From a virus, in the IMG/VR virus record IMGVR_UViG_3300048079_000081, positions 1 to 61,789 of that record: 61,789 nt of DNA; one strand, 5' to 3'. Shown here piece after piece: positions 54,925 through 61,265 of this stretch. The translations under genes were made by a program, and so were the position numbers. Every line of letters begins with the position of its first letter. Within the stretch, counting starts at the first letter, position 1. The notes beneath the pieces were generated by a model. The model ran no database searches. It saw only the letters and a list, made by a program, of their open reading frames with translations, and was not told the origin of the DNA.

Positions 54925-56008
54925 CCTCGGCGATCTGGTGGTACCGGGCCTCACGCTCCACGCCCACGTAGCCGAAGCCCTCCGCGCGCGCCGCGAGGAG
55001 CGTGGTGCCGGAGCCCGCGAAGGGGTCGAGCACCACGCCCCCGGGCGGCGTGACGAGCCGGACGAGCCACCGCAGGAGCGCCAACGGCTTGACGGTCGGG
55101 TGGTCGTTGCCGCGCCCGCGCTCCGACCGGCTCGCCTTCGCGCAGTAGAAGAACCGCGCGGCGGTGCCGGCGCCGCCGTAGCTCACGTCGGGCCCGCGCC
55201 TGCGCGTGATCCCGTAGGAGCTCGGCGTGTACGTCAAGGCCGGGGTCTCGGGCAGGTTTCGCCGCACGGCGGTGCCGTCCGCGCTCTCGCCGAACGCCGC
55301 GAACGCCTCGAGCACCTCGGGGCCCCCGTCGTGCGCGACGTTCGCGGGCCAGCGGCCCGGCGGCGGCGGGCCTGCGCGGCAGCCGTCCACGTTGAGAGCG
55401 CCCGTGCCGTGCTCGAGGACGTTCGCCGCGACCGTGCCGGGGAACGGCTTGCGCGCCACCAGGATCGGCTCCCAGGCGGGCTTGAGCCCGGTGCCCCAGC
55501 CCTGCCACGCCTGCGCCTCGGCCGTCGCCGGGGCCGTGACCTGCGCCGCCTTCAGGCGCTCCTCGACCGTGTGCGAGGAGACGCCCGCGCCGAAGGCGGC
55601 GCCCTCGCCGCCCGGGTGGAGGTGGTAGCCTGGGCGGGCCAGCTTGTCGCCGATCACCGCGCGCGTGGCGCCCGCCGCCTTGTCGATCGCCTTCGACACG
55701 TCGAGGCTCTTGGGGAAGCCGGTGCCGTATAGCCAGAGCACCGTGTCGCGGAGCTCGAAGCCGGCGTCCTCGATCGCGCACGCGATCCGGTGGTGGGTCC
55801 GCGTGCCGCCGAACGCGAGCAGGTGCGCGCCCGGTTTGAGCGCCTCGAGCACGGCACGCCAGGTGGCCGGCTGAAACGAGACGCCGGCGGAATCCCAGCC
55901 TTGCCCCATGAAACCGAGCTCGTAGGGCGGGTCGGTCACGCAGCTATCGAGGCCGTGCAAGCCCGGGAGCGCCTCGAGACAGTCTGCCCGGAGGAGCTCC
56001 TCCCGCAT
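54884..56008 (-). CDS. DNA methyltransferase (DPPY type)
   Basis: 374 residues, GTG/ATG-type start at 56008 (ATG). Near the N-terminus VTDPPYELGFMGQGWDSAGV contains the catalytic DPPY; DTVLWLYGTGFPKSLDVSKA and WEPILVARKPFPGTVAANVL fill the middle; NDHPTVKPLALLRWLVRLVT and DPFAGSGTTLLAARAEGFGY give the SAM-binding end. Likely an N6-adenine or N4-cytosine enzyme. It is one of only three genes on the minus strand in this block and is convergent to its left neighbour. Confidence 0.88.
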   Translation of the reverse strand: MREELLRADCLEALPGLHGLDSCVTDPPYELGFMGQGWDSAGVSFQPATWRAVLEALKPGAHLLAFGGTRTHHRIACAIEDAGFELRDTVLWLYGTGFPKSLDVSKAIDKAAGATRAVIGDKLARPGYHLHPGGEGAAFGAGVSSHTVEERLKAAQVTAPATAEAQAWQGWGTGLKPAWEPILVARKPFPGTVAANVLEHGTGALNVDGCRAGPPPPGRWPANVAHDGGPEVLEAFAAFGESADGTAVRRNLPETPALTYTPSSYGITRRRGPDVSYGGAGTAARFFYCAKASRSERGRGNDHPTVKPLALLRWLVRLVTPPGGVVLDPFAGSGTTLLAARAEGFGYVGVEREARYHQIAEARLAAATARLPGL

Positions 56009-56027
56009 GGGCGCCGACGCTACCCGC

Positions 56028-56243
56028 TCAGGCCGGGCGCCGCAGGTAGCCGTGGCCGAGCTCCGGGAGCTCGACTGAAACGGAGCCGTTGTGGCGCATC
56101 TCGAACCGCACGGTGATGCGGCCGCTCGAGGGGTCGAGCGCGGAGACGGTGCCCACGCGCCCCTCCTCGACGAGGCCGCTGAAATGGTTTTCGAGGGCGC
56201 GTGTCGCCGTGACTTGCGCGCCGAGCTCGAGCAAGAGGCCCAT
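56028..56243 (-). CDS. Small beta-rich protein
   Basis: 71 residues from ATG 56243 (upstream sequence includes a hairpin copy at 56266-56284). Reads GLLLELGAQVTATRALENHF then GTVSALDPSSGRITVRFEMR: an SH3-like barrel pattern. Similar to the next gene (56389), so the two could be related. Function unknown. Confidence 0.66.
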   Translation of the reverse strand: MGLLLELGAQVTATRALENHFSGLVEEGRVGTVSALDPSSGRITVRFEMRHNGSVSVELPELGHGYLRRPA

Positions 56244-56265
56244 GGGTGTCTCCTCGGGTGGTGGC

Positions 56266-56284
56266 TCGCGCTCCTGGAGCGCGA
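56266..56284. repeat. Dispersed hairpin repeat, copy 41
   Basis: TCGCGCTC-CTG-GAGCGCGA in the mRNA leader of the minus-strand gene 56028. Confidence 0.85.
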
Positions 56285-56388
56285 TAGTGGGTGCCCCGCG
56301 CTGGCGTGCCGGTGACGCTACGGCTGCTCGCGGCCGAGCACCCGGAGGCAGGCGCAGAGGAAGCGCCGGAGCCACCGCTCGGAGCGCG

Positions 56389-56604
56389 TCACGCCGCAAG
56401 CTCATCGCGCTCTTGGAGCGCGAGCTCGCCGGCCGCCGCGTGGAGGCCGACGGCGACCACCTCGCGGAGCCGCTCCGAGGGGATCGGCAGGGCGAAGCCC
56501 TCGAGCTCCACGCCGTAGCTCGGGCGGTAGTCGCGCTCGAGGCGGCCGACAGTGAAGCCGCCGTTCGTGGTGGTGACCGCGACCAGGGTGCCCTTGCGGA
56601 TCAT
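56389..56604 (-). CDS. Small beta-rich protein
   Basis: 71 residues from ATG 56604. IRKGTLVAVTTTNGGFTVGR and SYGVELEGFALPIPSERLRE; SH3-like in layout, as in the 56028 gene. C-terminus GELALQERDELAA is encoded by a hairpin copy. No family named. Confidence 0.64.
   Translation of the reverse strand: MIRKGTLVAVTTTNGGFTVGRLERDYRPSYGVELEGFALPIPSERLREVVAVGLHAAAGELALQERDELAA
56405..56423. repeat. Dispersed hairpin repeat, copy 42
   Basis: TCGCGCTC-TTG-GAGCGCGA at the 3' end of the 56389 gene (minus strand). Confidence 0.85.
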
Positions 56605-56621
56605 CGGTGCCCCTTTCGGGC

Positions 56622-56640
56622 CCGCGCTCCGGGAGCGCGG
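56622..56640. repeat. Dispersed hairpin repeat, copy 43 (compensated outer pair)
   Basis: CCGCGCTC-CGG-GAGCGCGG; last clear copy before the window's end, 17 bases from the start of the 56389 gene. Confidence 0.8.
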
Positions 56641-56940
56641 TGGTGGTGGAGGGATCGGCGACCGGGAGCCCTGCGCTTCTTCAACCTTCGGGGCCGACCT
56701 GCCCCTGCGTGCTCTGCTCTGCTTGCTCCCCTGGGCCGTGACGCGGTGCCGTTGCTAGCTTCCGCCGTCGCCGTTCCTGGCCACGTGCTACTGCAATCGC
56801 TGTGCCAGCCCTCGAGCGCGGTGGCGCGGCCGCGCCGCCCTCGAGTGCCGCGCCCGCGGCACTTTTCCCGCAAATTGTGTCACTTGCGTCGAAGCTGCCG
56901 GCGCGCGAACCGTCGAGACGCGCGGTGAGCGCACGCGGGC

Positions 56941-56958
56941 TTGGCACGCGGTTCGCAA
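56941..56958 (+). promoter_or_regulatory. Sigma54-like promoter candidate
   Basis: TTGGCACGCGGTTCGCAA: GG at 56943-56944 and GC at 56955-56956 with 10 bases between, as in the -24/-12 pattern (TGGCAC-N5-TTGC; the TTGC is TCGC here). A start near 56968 would suit ATG 56971/56992. Single instance, so weak. Confidence 0.35.
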
Positions 56959-56991
56959 CGACCCTCGAGCATGAGCAACAAAGGGGAAGCG

Positions 56992-57204
56992 ATGCGAGAC
57001 AAGATGCCGGCGACCACGGCGGACAAGCTCTACGGCGAGCGCGCGGCGCAGATCCGGGCCGAGCTCGTGCAACTCCACAAGGCGCTCGACGGGCACGCCG
57101 CGCGCAAGGCCGCGCGCCCGGGCGACTACGGCTACGCGGGCGACCTCGGCCGCGCGCTCCAGTGCCTCCACGAGGCCGCGCACGCCCTCGGGCTCAAGGA
57201 GTAG
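56992..57204 (+). CDS. Hypothetical helical protein
   Basis: 70 residues from ATG 56992 (AAAGGGGAAGCG upstream); ATG 56971 would add 7. KMPATTADKLYGERAAQIRA and LGRALQCLHEAAHALGLKE; helical, one Cys. Similar leader ATGAGCAA...GGGG...ATG occurs at 59965-59985. Confidence 0.62.
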   Translation: MRDKMPATTADKLYGERAAQIRAELVQLHKALDGHAARKAARPGDYGYAGDLGRALQCLHEAAHALGLKE

Positions 57205-57208
57205 GGCG

Positions 57209-57388
57209 GTGCGACACTCGAAGGCAGCAAAGCCGCCGAAGCGCCACTGGTGCCGGCGCTGCGCTTCGCCGCACTGCCCGGGGCACTGCGCGGGCTGCGG
57301 CTGGCGCCTCGACGTCTCGGCGCCGGGCTGCCCCACCGTTCATGAGGCGCCGCCCCTCAAGTTCTCCTCCGACCCTGCCGATAGGTAG
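57209..57388 (+). CDS. Small zinc-ribbon-type protein
   Basis: 59 residues from GTG 57209. WCRRCASPHCPGHCAGCGWR gives CxxC...C...CxxC, then PGCPTVHEAPPLKFSSDPAD. The last ten codons overlap the next sigma28-like motif. Confidence 0.62.
   Translation: MRHSKAAKPPKRHWCRRCASPHCPGHCAGCGWRLDVSAPGCPTVHEAPPLKFSSDPADR
57357..57384 (+). promoter_or_regulatory. Sigma28-like promoter motif 4 (TCAAGTTC-N12-GCCGATAG)
   Basis: Best match of the set. ATG 57392 comes after exactly 7 bases. Overlaps the end of the 57209 gene. Confidence 0.6.
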
Positions 57389-57391
57389 AGC

Positions 57392-57604
57392 ATGAGCGCG
57401 ACGCGAACCGAAACCGAAAAGGGGGCCACCGTGAGCCGCTACACCTACCGGATCTCCTACCTCAAGCAGGGCGCGGGCCTCCTGGCCGGCCTCGAGCTCG
57501 AGGCGGCCTTCAACACGACGGCGGATGCCGTCGCCCTCCAGATCGCCTCGCTCGAGGCGGACGCCCGGGTGAGCCGGGTGCGCGTCGCGGCGCTCGCCTC
57601 GTGA
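57392..57604 (+). CDS. Hypothetical small protein behind sigma28-like motif 4
   Basis: 70 residues from ATG 57392; GTG 57431 (AAAAGGGGGCCACC upstream) would remove the first 13. SRYTYRISYLKQGAGLLAGL then a helical part with TTADAVALQIASLEADARVS; looks like a small beta-alpha domain. Ends overlapping the next start. Confidence 0.62.
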   Translation: MSATRTETEKGATVSRYTYRISYLKQGAGLLAGLELEAAFNTTADAVALQIASLEADARVSRVRVAALAS

Positions 57605-57840
57605 CGGCGCGGCGCCGGGGCCCGGCCTACGACGTGGTGTACTACTGGCGCGGCGGCGCCAAGCGCGGCACCTGGCACGCGCTCGAGCCCCACGAGGGCT
57701 GCGCTACGCCCGAAGAGCTCGGCGCGAAGCGCGTCGAGGTGGAGCGGATGGGCTACGTGGCGGTGCTAGGGCGCACCTCGATTGGACCGCCCGAGGGCCC
57801 GCCCTCGGCCGAGTGGCTGGCGTCCGTGGCGCGCCGATGA
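57601..57840 (+). CDS. Hypothetical protein
   Basis: 79 residues from GTG 57601 (GTGA overlap). YDVVYYWRGGAKRGTWHALE and ELGAKRVEVERMGYVAVLGR; short alpha/beta composition. Unknown. Confidence 0.6.
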   Translation: MTARRRGPAYDVVYYWRGGAKRGTWHALEPHEGCATPEELGAKRVEVERMGYVAVLGRTSIGPPEGPPSAEWLASVARR

Positions 57841-58121
57841 GCCGCAAGCAGGTGATGGTGCGCGCCGCGCGGTACGGCGCGACGGTCGAGGAGAGCCGCG
57901 GGATGATCTACGTGGACGCGCCCGCGCGGCAGGTTTGGGAAGCCAACGGCTGCCACGTGCTCGCGGCCGCCTACGAAGAGGGCGAAAAGCAGCACGCCTG
58001 GCGCGACCTCCTCGAGCGCATGGACTACGGGCTCGAGCCCTGCCAGGACGCGGAGTGCGACACGTGCGGGCCTCTCGAGGCACTCAAGTCTGGGCCCAGC
58101 CGTGCCGAGAAGAGCGGCTGA
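57837..58121 (+). CDS. Hypothetical protein
   Basis: 94 residues from ATG 57837. SRKQVMVRAARYGATVEESR and WEANGCHVLAAAYEEGEKQH; C-terminal CQDAECDTCG might bind zinc. Its last 12 residues are encoded by a sigma28-like motif. Confidence 0.62.
   Translation: MSRKQVMVRAARYGATVEESRGMIYVDAPARQVWEANGCHVLAAAYEEGEKQHAWRDLLERMDYGLEPCQDAECDTCGPLEALKSGPSRAEKSG
58084..58111 (+). promoter_or_regulatory. Sigma28-like promoter motif 5 (TCAAGTCT-N12-GCCGAGAA)
   Basis: Second-type member, with the downstream AGCGGCTGAAAGGGG like motif 53824. ATG 58133 follows after exactly 21 bases and has a ribosome site. Confidence 0.55.
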
Positions 58122-58132
58122 AAGGGGACCAA

Positions 58133-58579
58133 ATGGAAACGATGGGGACGATTCGACTCTTCGAGAACGCGACGGAAGCGCAGGCGCACGACCGGGGCTT
58201 CAAGGCCGCCTGGCACTGCACGCTGACCCGGAAGGCCGCCTACGGCGACGAGGCCGACCTGCCGCAGGGTCTCGACCACGCCTGGCGCGAGGTGAGCGAC
58301 CGCGAGCTCGCGCAGGAGGTCGAGGTGGATGCGCTCCACGCGGACTTCCGCCTCGTGGCCGACCCGGCCGATTGGAAGGCGCCAATCTCCAGCGTGATCG
58401 CGGTGCCGGAGCTCGAGCAGGAACCCGAATCCGTGGATGCCTTCAAGACGCGCCTGGCCCGGGCCATCGTCTACTTCACGGCTAGCAATGCCCGCTTCAC
58501 CACCCTGGTGGGGCTCTCCGGCGTCTCGCTTCGCGTCGAGGCGGACGGCTACCGGGGCGGCCCGGTGGGGGATCGGTGA
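58133..58579 (+). CDS. Hypothetical protein behind sigma28-like motif 5
   Basis: 148 residues from ATG 58133 (AAAGGGGACCAA upstream). ETMGTIRLFENATEAQAHDR and ADFRLVADPADWKAPISSVI; the C-terminus (FKTRLARAIVYFTASNARFT) is helical then beta. No family recognised. Overlaps the next start by TGATG. Confidence 0.62.
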   Translation: METMGTIRLFENATEAQAHDRGFKAAWHCTLTRKAAYGDEADLPQGLDHAWREVSDRELAQEVEVDALHADFRLVADPADWKAPISSVIAVPELEQEPESVDAFKTRLARAIVYFTASNARFTTLVGLSGVSLRVEADGYRGGPVGDR

Positions 58580-58866
58580 TGACCCCCGACGAGCACCGGC
58601 AGCACATCGCGCGCGCCGTCTTCCTGGCGCTCGAGGCGGCGCCCGTCGAGGTGCGGGACGCTCTCGGCGACGAGCTCGCCTCCTACGCACGGGCGTACCC
58701 AGACGCCTGGTTGGGCGCTTTCAGCCGTGCGCGCGTCGGCCTCCTCGCGGCGCTGCTGCTGGCCGTGGTACACGGCGCCGGCTGCCATGGGCCGACCTGC
58801 CACACCTCAGGCGGGCGGATGCCTTGCGAACACGAAACGCGCCTCCGGGCGCCCGGGAGGACCTGA
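58579..58866 (+). CDS. Hypothetical protein with hydrophobic segment
   Basis: 95 residues from ATG 58579. Helical N-terminal half (QHIARAVFLALEAAPVEVRD) then ARVGLLAALLLAVVHGAGCH, a strong hydrophobic stretch that could be a membrane helix, and a Cys-rich tail (CHGPTCHTSGGRMPC). An internal lipoprotein start is conceivable. Confidence 0.6.
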   Translation: MTPDEHRQHIARAVFLALEAAPVEVRDALGDELASYARAYPDAWLGAFSRARVGLLAALLLAVVHGAGCHGPTCHTSGGRMPCEHETRLRAPGRT

Positions 58867-59168
58867 TGGCCACGCTCTACCAATTCGCGGGCTTCACCGG
58901 CCGCCGCAGGGGCGGCTCCGCGACGCCGCCCGTGCACTTCGAGGCCGATGGCACCACCGGCTTGCCGGTGCTCACGATCCGGCTCACGTCGCGCCAGGTG
59001 GTGCGCCTGACCGGCAAGCCGGCCGACTTCCGGCGGCTGGCCGAGGAGCTCCTCGCCGCCGTGACAAAGGCCGAGTGGGTGGCGCTCCCGGAGCCCTCGG
59101 CGAACAAGGCCGTTCCCCATGGAACGCCCCATGGGGAGAAGGCCGATGCCGACCCGGTGGTCCCGTGA
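58866..59168 (+). CDS. Hypothetical protein
   Basis: 100 residues from ATG 58866 (TGATG overlap). ATLYQFAGFTGRRRGGSATP and VLTIRLTSRQVVRLTGKPAD; short beta-rich fold with a helix. Unknown function. Confidence 0.62.
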   Translation: MATLYQFAGFTGRRRGGSATPPVHFEADGTTGLPVLTIRLTSRQVVRLTGKPADFRRLAEELLAAVTKAEWVALPEPSANKAVPHGTPHGEKADADPVVP

Positions 59169-59470
59169 GCGCCGCCGTCAAGATGCTGCGCGAGCTCGCG
59201 GCGCTCCGCTTCCAGCACGCCCTCGACCGGGCCGGGCGCGGGCAGGATGCCAACGCCGGGCTCGAGGCGGCGCTGCTCGAGGTGGCCGGCTCGATCTGCG
59301 CGGTGGGCGCGGAGCTCGTGGTGGCCCTCGAGCGCCAGGCGCCCGCAGGCGGCACGAACGAGGCCGCCATTGGCTCAGGGCTCGAGGTGGACCCTCAGAG
59401 CGCGGCCGCCGCCTTCCACGCCTTCGCCCGGGCCGTCGCGCGCCTCGAGCGTCCCGTCTTGTTCCCGTGA
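59165..59470 (+). CDS. Hypothetical helical protein
   Basis: 101 residues from GTG 59165 (GTGA overlap). LRELAALRFQHALDRAGRGQ and AAFHAFARAVARLERPVLFP; Ala-rich helices. Unknown. Confidence 0.58.
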   Translation: MSAAVKMLRELAALRFQHALDRAGRGQDANAGLEAALLEVAGSICAVGAELVVALERQAPAGGTNEAAIGSGLEVDPQSAAAAFHAFARAVARLERPVLFP

Positions 59471-59826
59471 GCGACCGCATGCGGCCCTACGAGCATCGGT
59501 TCGGCGCCACCGGGGAGCCGGGCACGTGCCGGTGGTGCGGCCGGGTGCTCCGGTTCAAAGCGCACATGTTCGACTGGCCGGCCGGGCAGCCGGAGCCGGT
59601 GCTCCCGGAGGGCGCCCGGGTGACGCGCCGCCGGGTCCCAGGGCGGTTCCTACACGGCTCCGTCGACTACGTGCTCGAGGGCCAGCCCGGTGGCGACTAC
59701 CGCGACGGGCACTTCTGCGGCCTCCGCTGCGGCTACGCCTTCGCGGTGCGGCTCGCGGACCTCGGCGCCCGCCTCACGACCTCCGGCGGCTCCGTCACCA
59801 CACGGGCCGAGCGGAGCACTCCTTGA
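59467..59826 (+). CDS. Zinc-finger-like protein
   Basis: 119 residues from GTG 59467. EHRFGATGEPGTCRWCGRVL and DGHFCGLRCGYAFAVRLADL form a CxxC...CxxxC set similar to FCS/TRASH-type fingers in phages. Last gene before the terminator-like hairpin. Confidence 0.66.
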   Translation: MSDRMRPYEHRFGATGEPGTCRWCGRVLRFKAHMFDWPAGQPEPVLPEGARVTRRRVPGRFLHGSVDYVLEGQPGGDYRDGHFCGLRCGYAFAVRLADLGARLTTSGGSVTTRAERSTP

Positions 59827-59851
59827 ACGCAGGCCGCCAGGTCTGCCGCCC

Positions 59852-59890
59852 GACCCCTCGGGGCGTCTTCCCCTTTCGCCCCGGGGGGTC
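59852..59890 (+). terminator. Rho-independent-like terminator
   Basis: GACCCCTCGGGGCG and CGCCCCGGGGGGTC pair over 14 bases with one G-T wobble around an 11-base loop, followed by AAACTTTCCT. The tail is not a pure T run, so termination is likely but not certain. It separates the block ending at 59826 from a new sigma28-like motif. Confidence 0.6.
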
Positions 59891-59929
59891 AAACTTTCCT
59901 GCGCGACTCGCCGCCTGGAGCGCGAGCCC

Positions 59930-59957
59930 TCAAGTACCGCCGCCTACCTGCCGAGAA
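59930..59957 (+). promoter_or_regulatory. Sigma28-like promoter motif 6 (TCAAGTAC-N12-GCCGAGAA)
   Basis: Has the second-type box GCCGAGAA but the first-type spacing: ATG 59965 after exactly 7 bases, with GGAGG between. Confidence 0.5.
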
Positions 59958-59964
59958 GGAGGTC

Positions 59965-60285
59965 ATGAGCAAGGGGGCAACGATGGGCCAGGCGAACGGG
60001 ATCGAGCTCGGGACGCCGAGGGTCGAGGAGCACACCGTCTACGGGCGGCCGGTGGAGCCGGCCGAGTACCGGGTGAGCGTGGCGGCGCGGGCAACCAGCG
60101 CGGACATCCGGGGCTGCCGGAGCGTCAAGGGCCTGGTGTGGCGGCCGGTGATGGCGTGGACGACGGACCGCGCGGCGGCCGTGCGCGAGGCGGCTGCTCG
60201 CCTGGCGGCCCTGGCGGCGCGGACCGGCGCGGCGGCCGAGGCGCAGGCGACGGCGCGCGAGGAGGGCGGCGCCGATGCCTCCTAG
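59965..60285 (+). CDS. Hypothetical protein behind sigma28-like motif 6
   Basis: 106 residues from ATG 59965 (GGAGG 3 bases upstream; ATG 59983 is an alternative). NGIELGTPRVEEHTVYGRPV and SVAARATSADIRGCRSVKGL; beta-like N-terminal half and Ala-rich helical end (REAAARLAALAARTGAAAEA). Unknown. Confidence 0.62.
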   Translation: MSKGATMGQANGIELGTPRVEEHTVYGRPVEPAEYRVSVAARATSADIRGCRSVKGLVWRPVMAWTTDRAAAVREAAARLAALAARTGAAAEAQATAREEGGADAS

Positions 60286-60460
60286 CGGGAGGGCCCAGCA
60301 GCTCGCTCGGCTGCGCGCCCAGGTGGCCGAGGCCCTCGAACGCGCGATGGTCGGCTGCTACGAGGCCCAGGCCGTCTCGCCAAGCGGGCCCGAGATGGTG
60401 ATGTGGAACGAGATGGCGGCGCGCCTCAGGTCGGACCTCGACCGGGTGCTCGCGCTCTAA
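60275..60460 (+). CDS. Small helical protein
   Basis: 61 residues from ATG 60275. LARLRAQVAEALERAMVGCY and VMWNEMAARLRSDLDRVLAL; helical. Overlaps the previous gene by 11 bases. Confidence 0.58.
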   Translation: MPPSGRAQQLARLRAQVAEALERAMVGCYEAQAVSPSGPEMVMWNEMAARLRSDLDRVLAL

Positions 60461-60481
60461 ACCTCCCGAGGAGATCCCACC

Positions 60482-60745
60482 ATGCGATCCGCGTTCCTGG
60501 CCCTGGCGCTAGCAGTGCTCGCCGGTTGTGTCTCAACCACTGGTCCCACGAAGCTGCCGCACGGTTGCGCGCCGGGGACGCCCTACCTCGCGTGCACGAA
60601 GGCGCACGATGACGGGCAGCGCGCGCTCCGGGACCTCCGGCGCCTGCGGATCGCCTCCGAGGAGAACGCCCACGAGCTCCGGGAGATCCGCAAGGGCCTC
60701 GACGCCGACCGCCAGGAGCGGAAGGCCGGCTGGCGGTTCCGGTGA
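60482..60745 (+). CDS. Small lipoprotein
   Basis: 87 residues from ATG 60482 with CCGAGGAGATCCC upstream. Signal RSAFLALALAVLAGCVSTTG with lipobox LAGC. The mature part is short, charged and helical (RDLRRLRIASEENAHELREI). Rz1-like size, but far from the lysis genes, so a superinfection-exclusion role is also possible. Confidence 0.7.
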   Translation: MRSAFLALALAVLAGCVSTTGPTKLPHGCAPGTPYLACTKAHDDGQRALRDLRRLRIASEENAHELREIRKGLDADRQERKAGWRFR

Positions 60746-61116
60746 GCTCGCGCTTCGGAAGCGGCTCCTGCGCCGTTTGTGGCGGTGCCGGCTCGCGACC
60801 GTGGTGGCTCGAGTGGCTCCCGGACGTGATGACGGAGCACACGGCGACGCGCTACGCCGAGCTCTACGGCGTGGACGTGCACGCGATCCTGGCCCATTTC
60901 CAGAGGCCCGCGCTCGAGGCGGCTCTCGAGGTGGGCGCGGGCGAGGCGACCCTGGCCGAGCTCATGGTGGCCGCTCGGGCGCAGGGCTGGCTCCACGTGC
61001 GGTGGGCGCTCGAAGCCCGCGCCGGGCGGCCCATGCCGGTGCTCGAAGCGCTCTGCGACCCCTGCGCGGCCTGGGCCGGCGGCGAGGGCCTCGCGGTGTC
61101 GGCCGAGCTCAAGTAG
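60742..61116 (+). CDS. Zinc-binding-like protein
   Basis: 124 residues from GTG 60742 (GTGA overlap). SGSCAVCGGAGSRPWWLEWL opens; ALCDPCAAWAGGEGLAVSAE ends; helical centre (VGAGEATLAELMVAARAQGW). The final AELK codons form the start of sigma28-like motif 7. Confidence 0.62.
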   Translation: MSSRFGSGSCAVCGGAGSRPWWLEWLPDVMTEHTATRYAELYGVDVHAILAHFQRPALEAALEVGAGEATLAELMVAARAQGWLHVRWALEARAGRPMPVLEALCDPCAAWAGGEGLAVSAELK

Positions 61117-61135
61117 CGGCCAAGGCTGCCGATAG
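61109..61135 (+). promoter_or_regulatory. Sigma28-like promoter motif 7 (TCAAGTAG-N11-GCCGATAG)
   Basis: Spacer one base shorter than in the others; ATG 61143 after exactly 7 bases. Confidence 0.55.
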
Positions 61136-61142
61136 GTAGGCC

Positions 61143-61256
61143 ATGGCCCCGGAGCGGGGCAAAGGAGACAAGATGGTGCGCGCGGCTTTCATCCTCGGCT
61201 TCGCAGGTGCGGCGATGTGGATGCTCTGGAGCGCCGCCACGGCGGCGGGCCTGTAG
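61143..61256 (+). CDS. Tiny membrane peptide
   Basis: 37 residues from ATG 61143, or 27 from ATG 61173 which has AAAGGAGACAAG upstream. MVRAAFILGFAGAAMWMLWS is a single membrane helix, followed by AATAAGL. Too short for family assignment. Confidence 0.58.
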   Translation: MAPERGKGDKMVRAAFILGFAGAAMWMLWSAATAAGL

Positions 61257-61265
61257 GCCCTGGCC

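Larger units (their letters stand above)
56605..56991. other. Divergent intergenic region
   Basis: About 390 bases without a supported gene between minus-strand 56389 and plus-strand 56992. Holds hairpin copy 43 in the minus-strand leader, several GC-rich inverted segments (GCGGTGGCGCGGCCGCGCCGCC near 56820) and a sigma54-like pair before the plus-strand gene. Nothing else was recognised. Confidence 0.55.
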
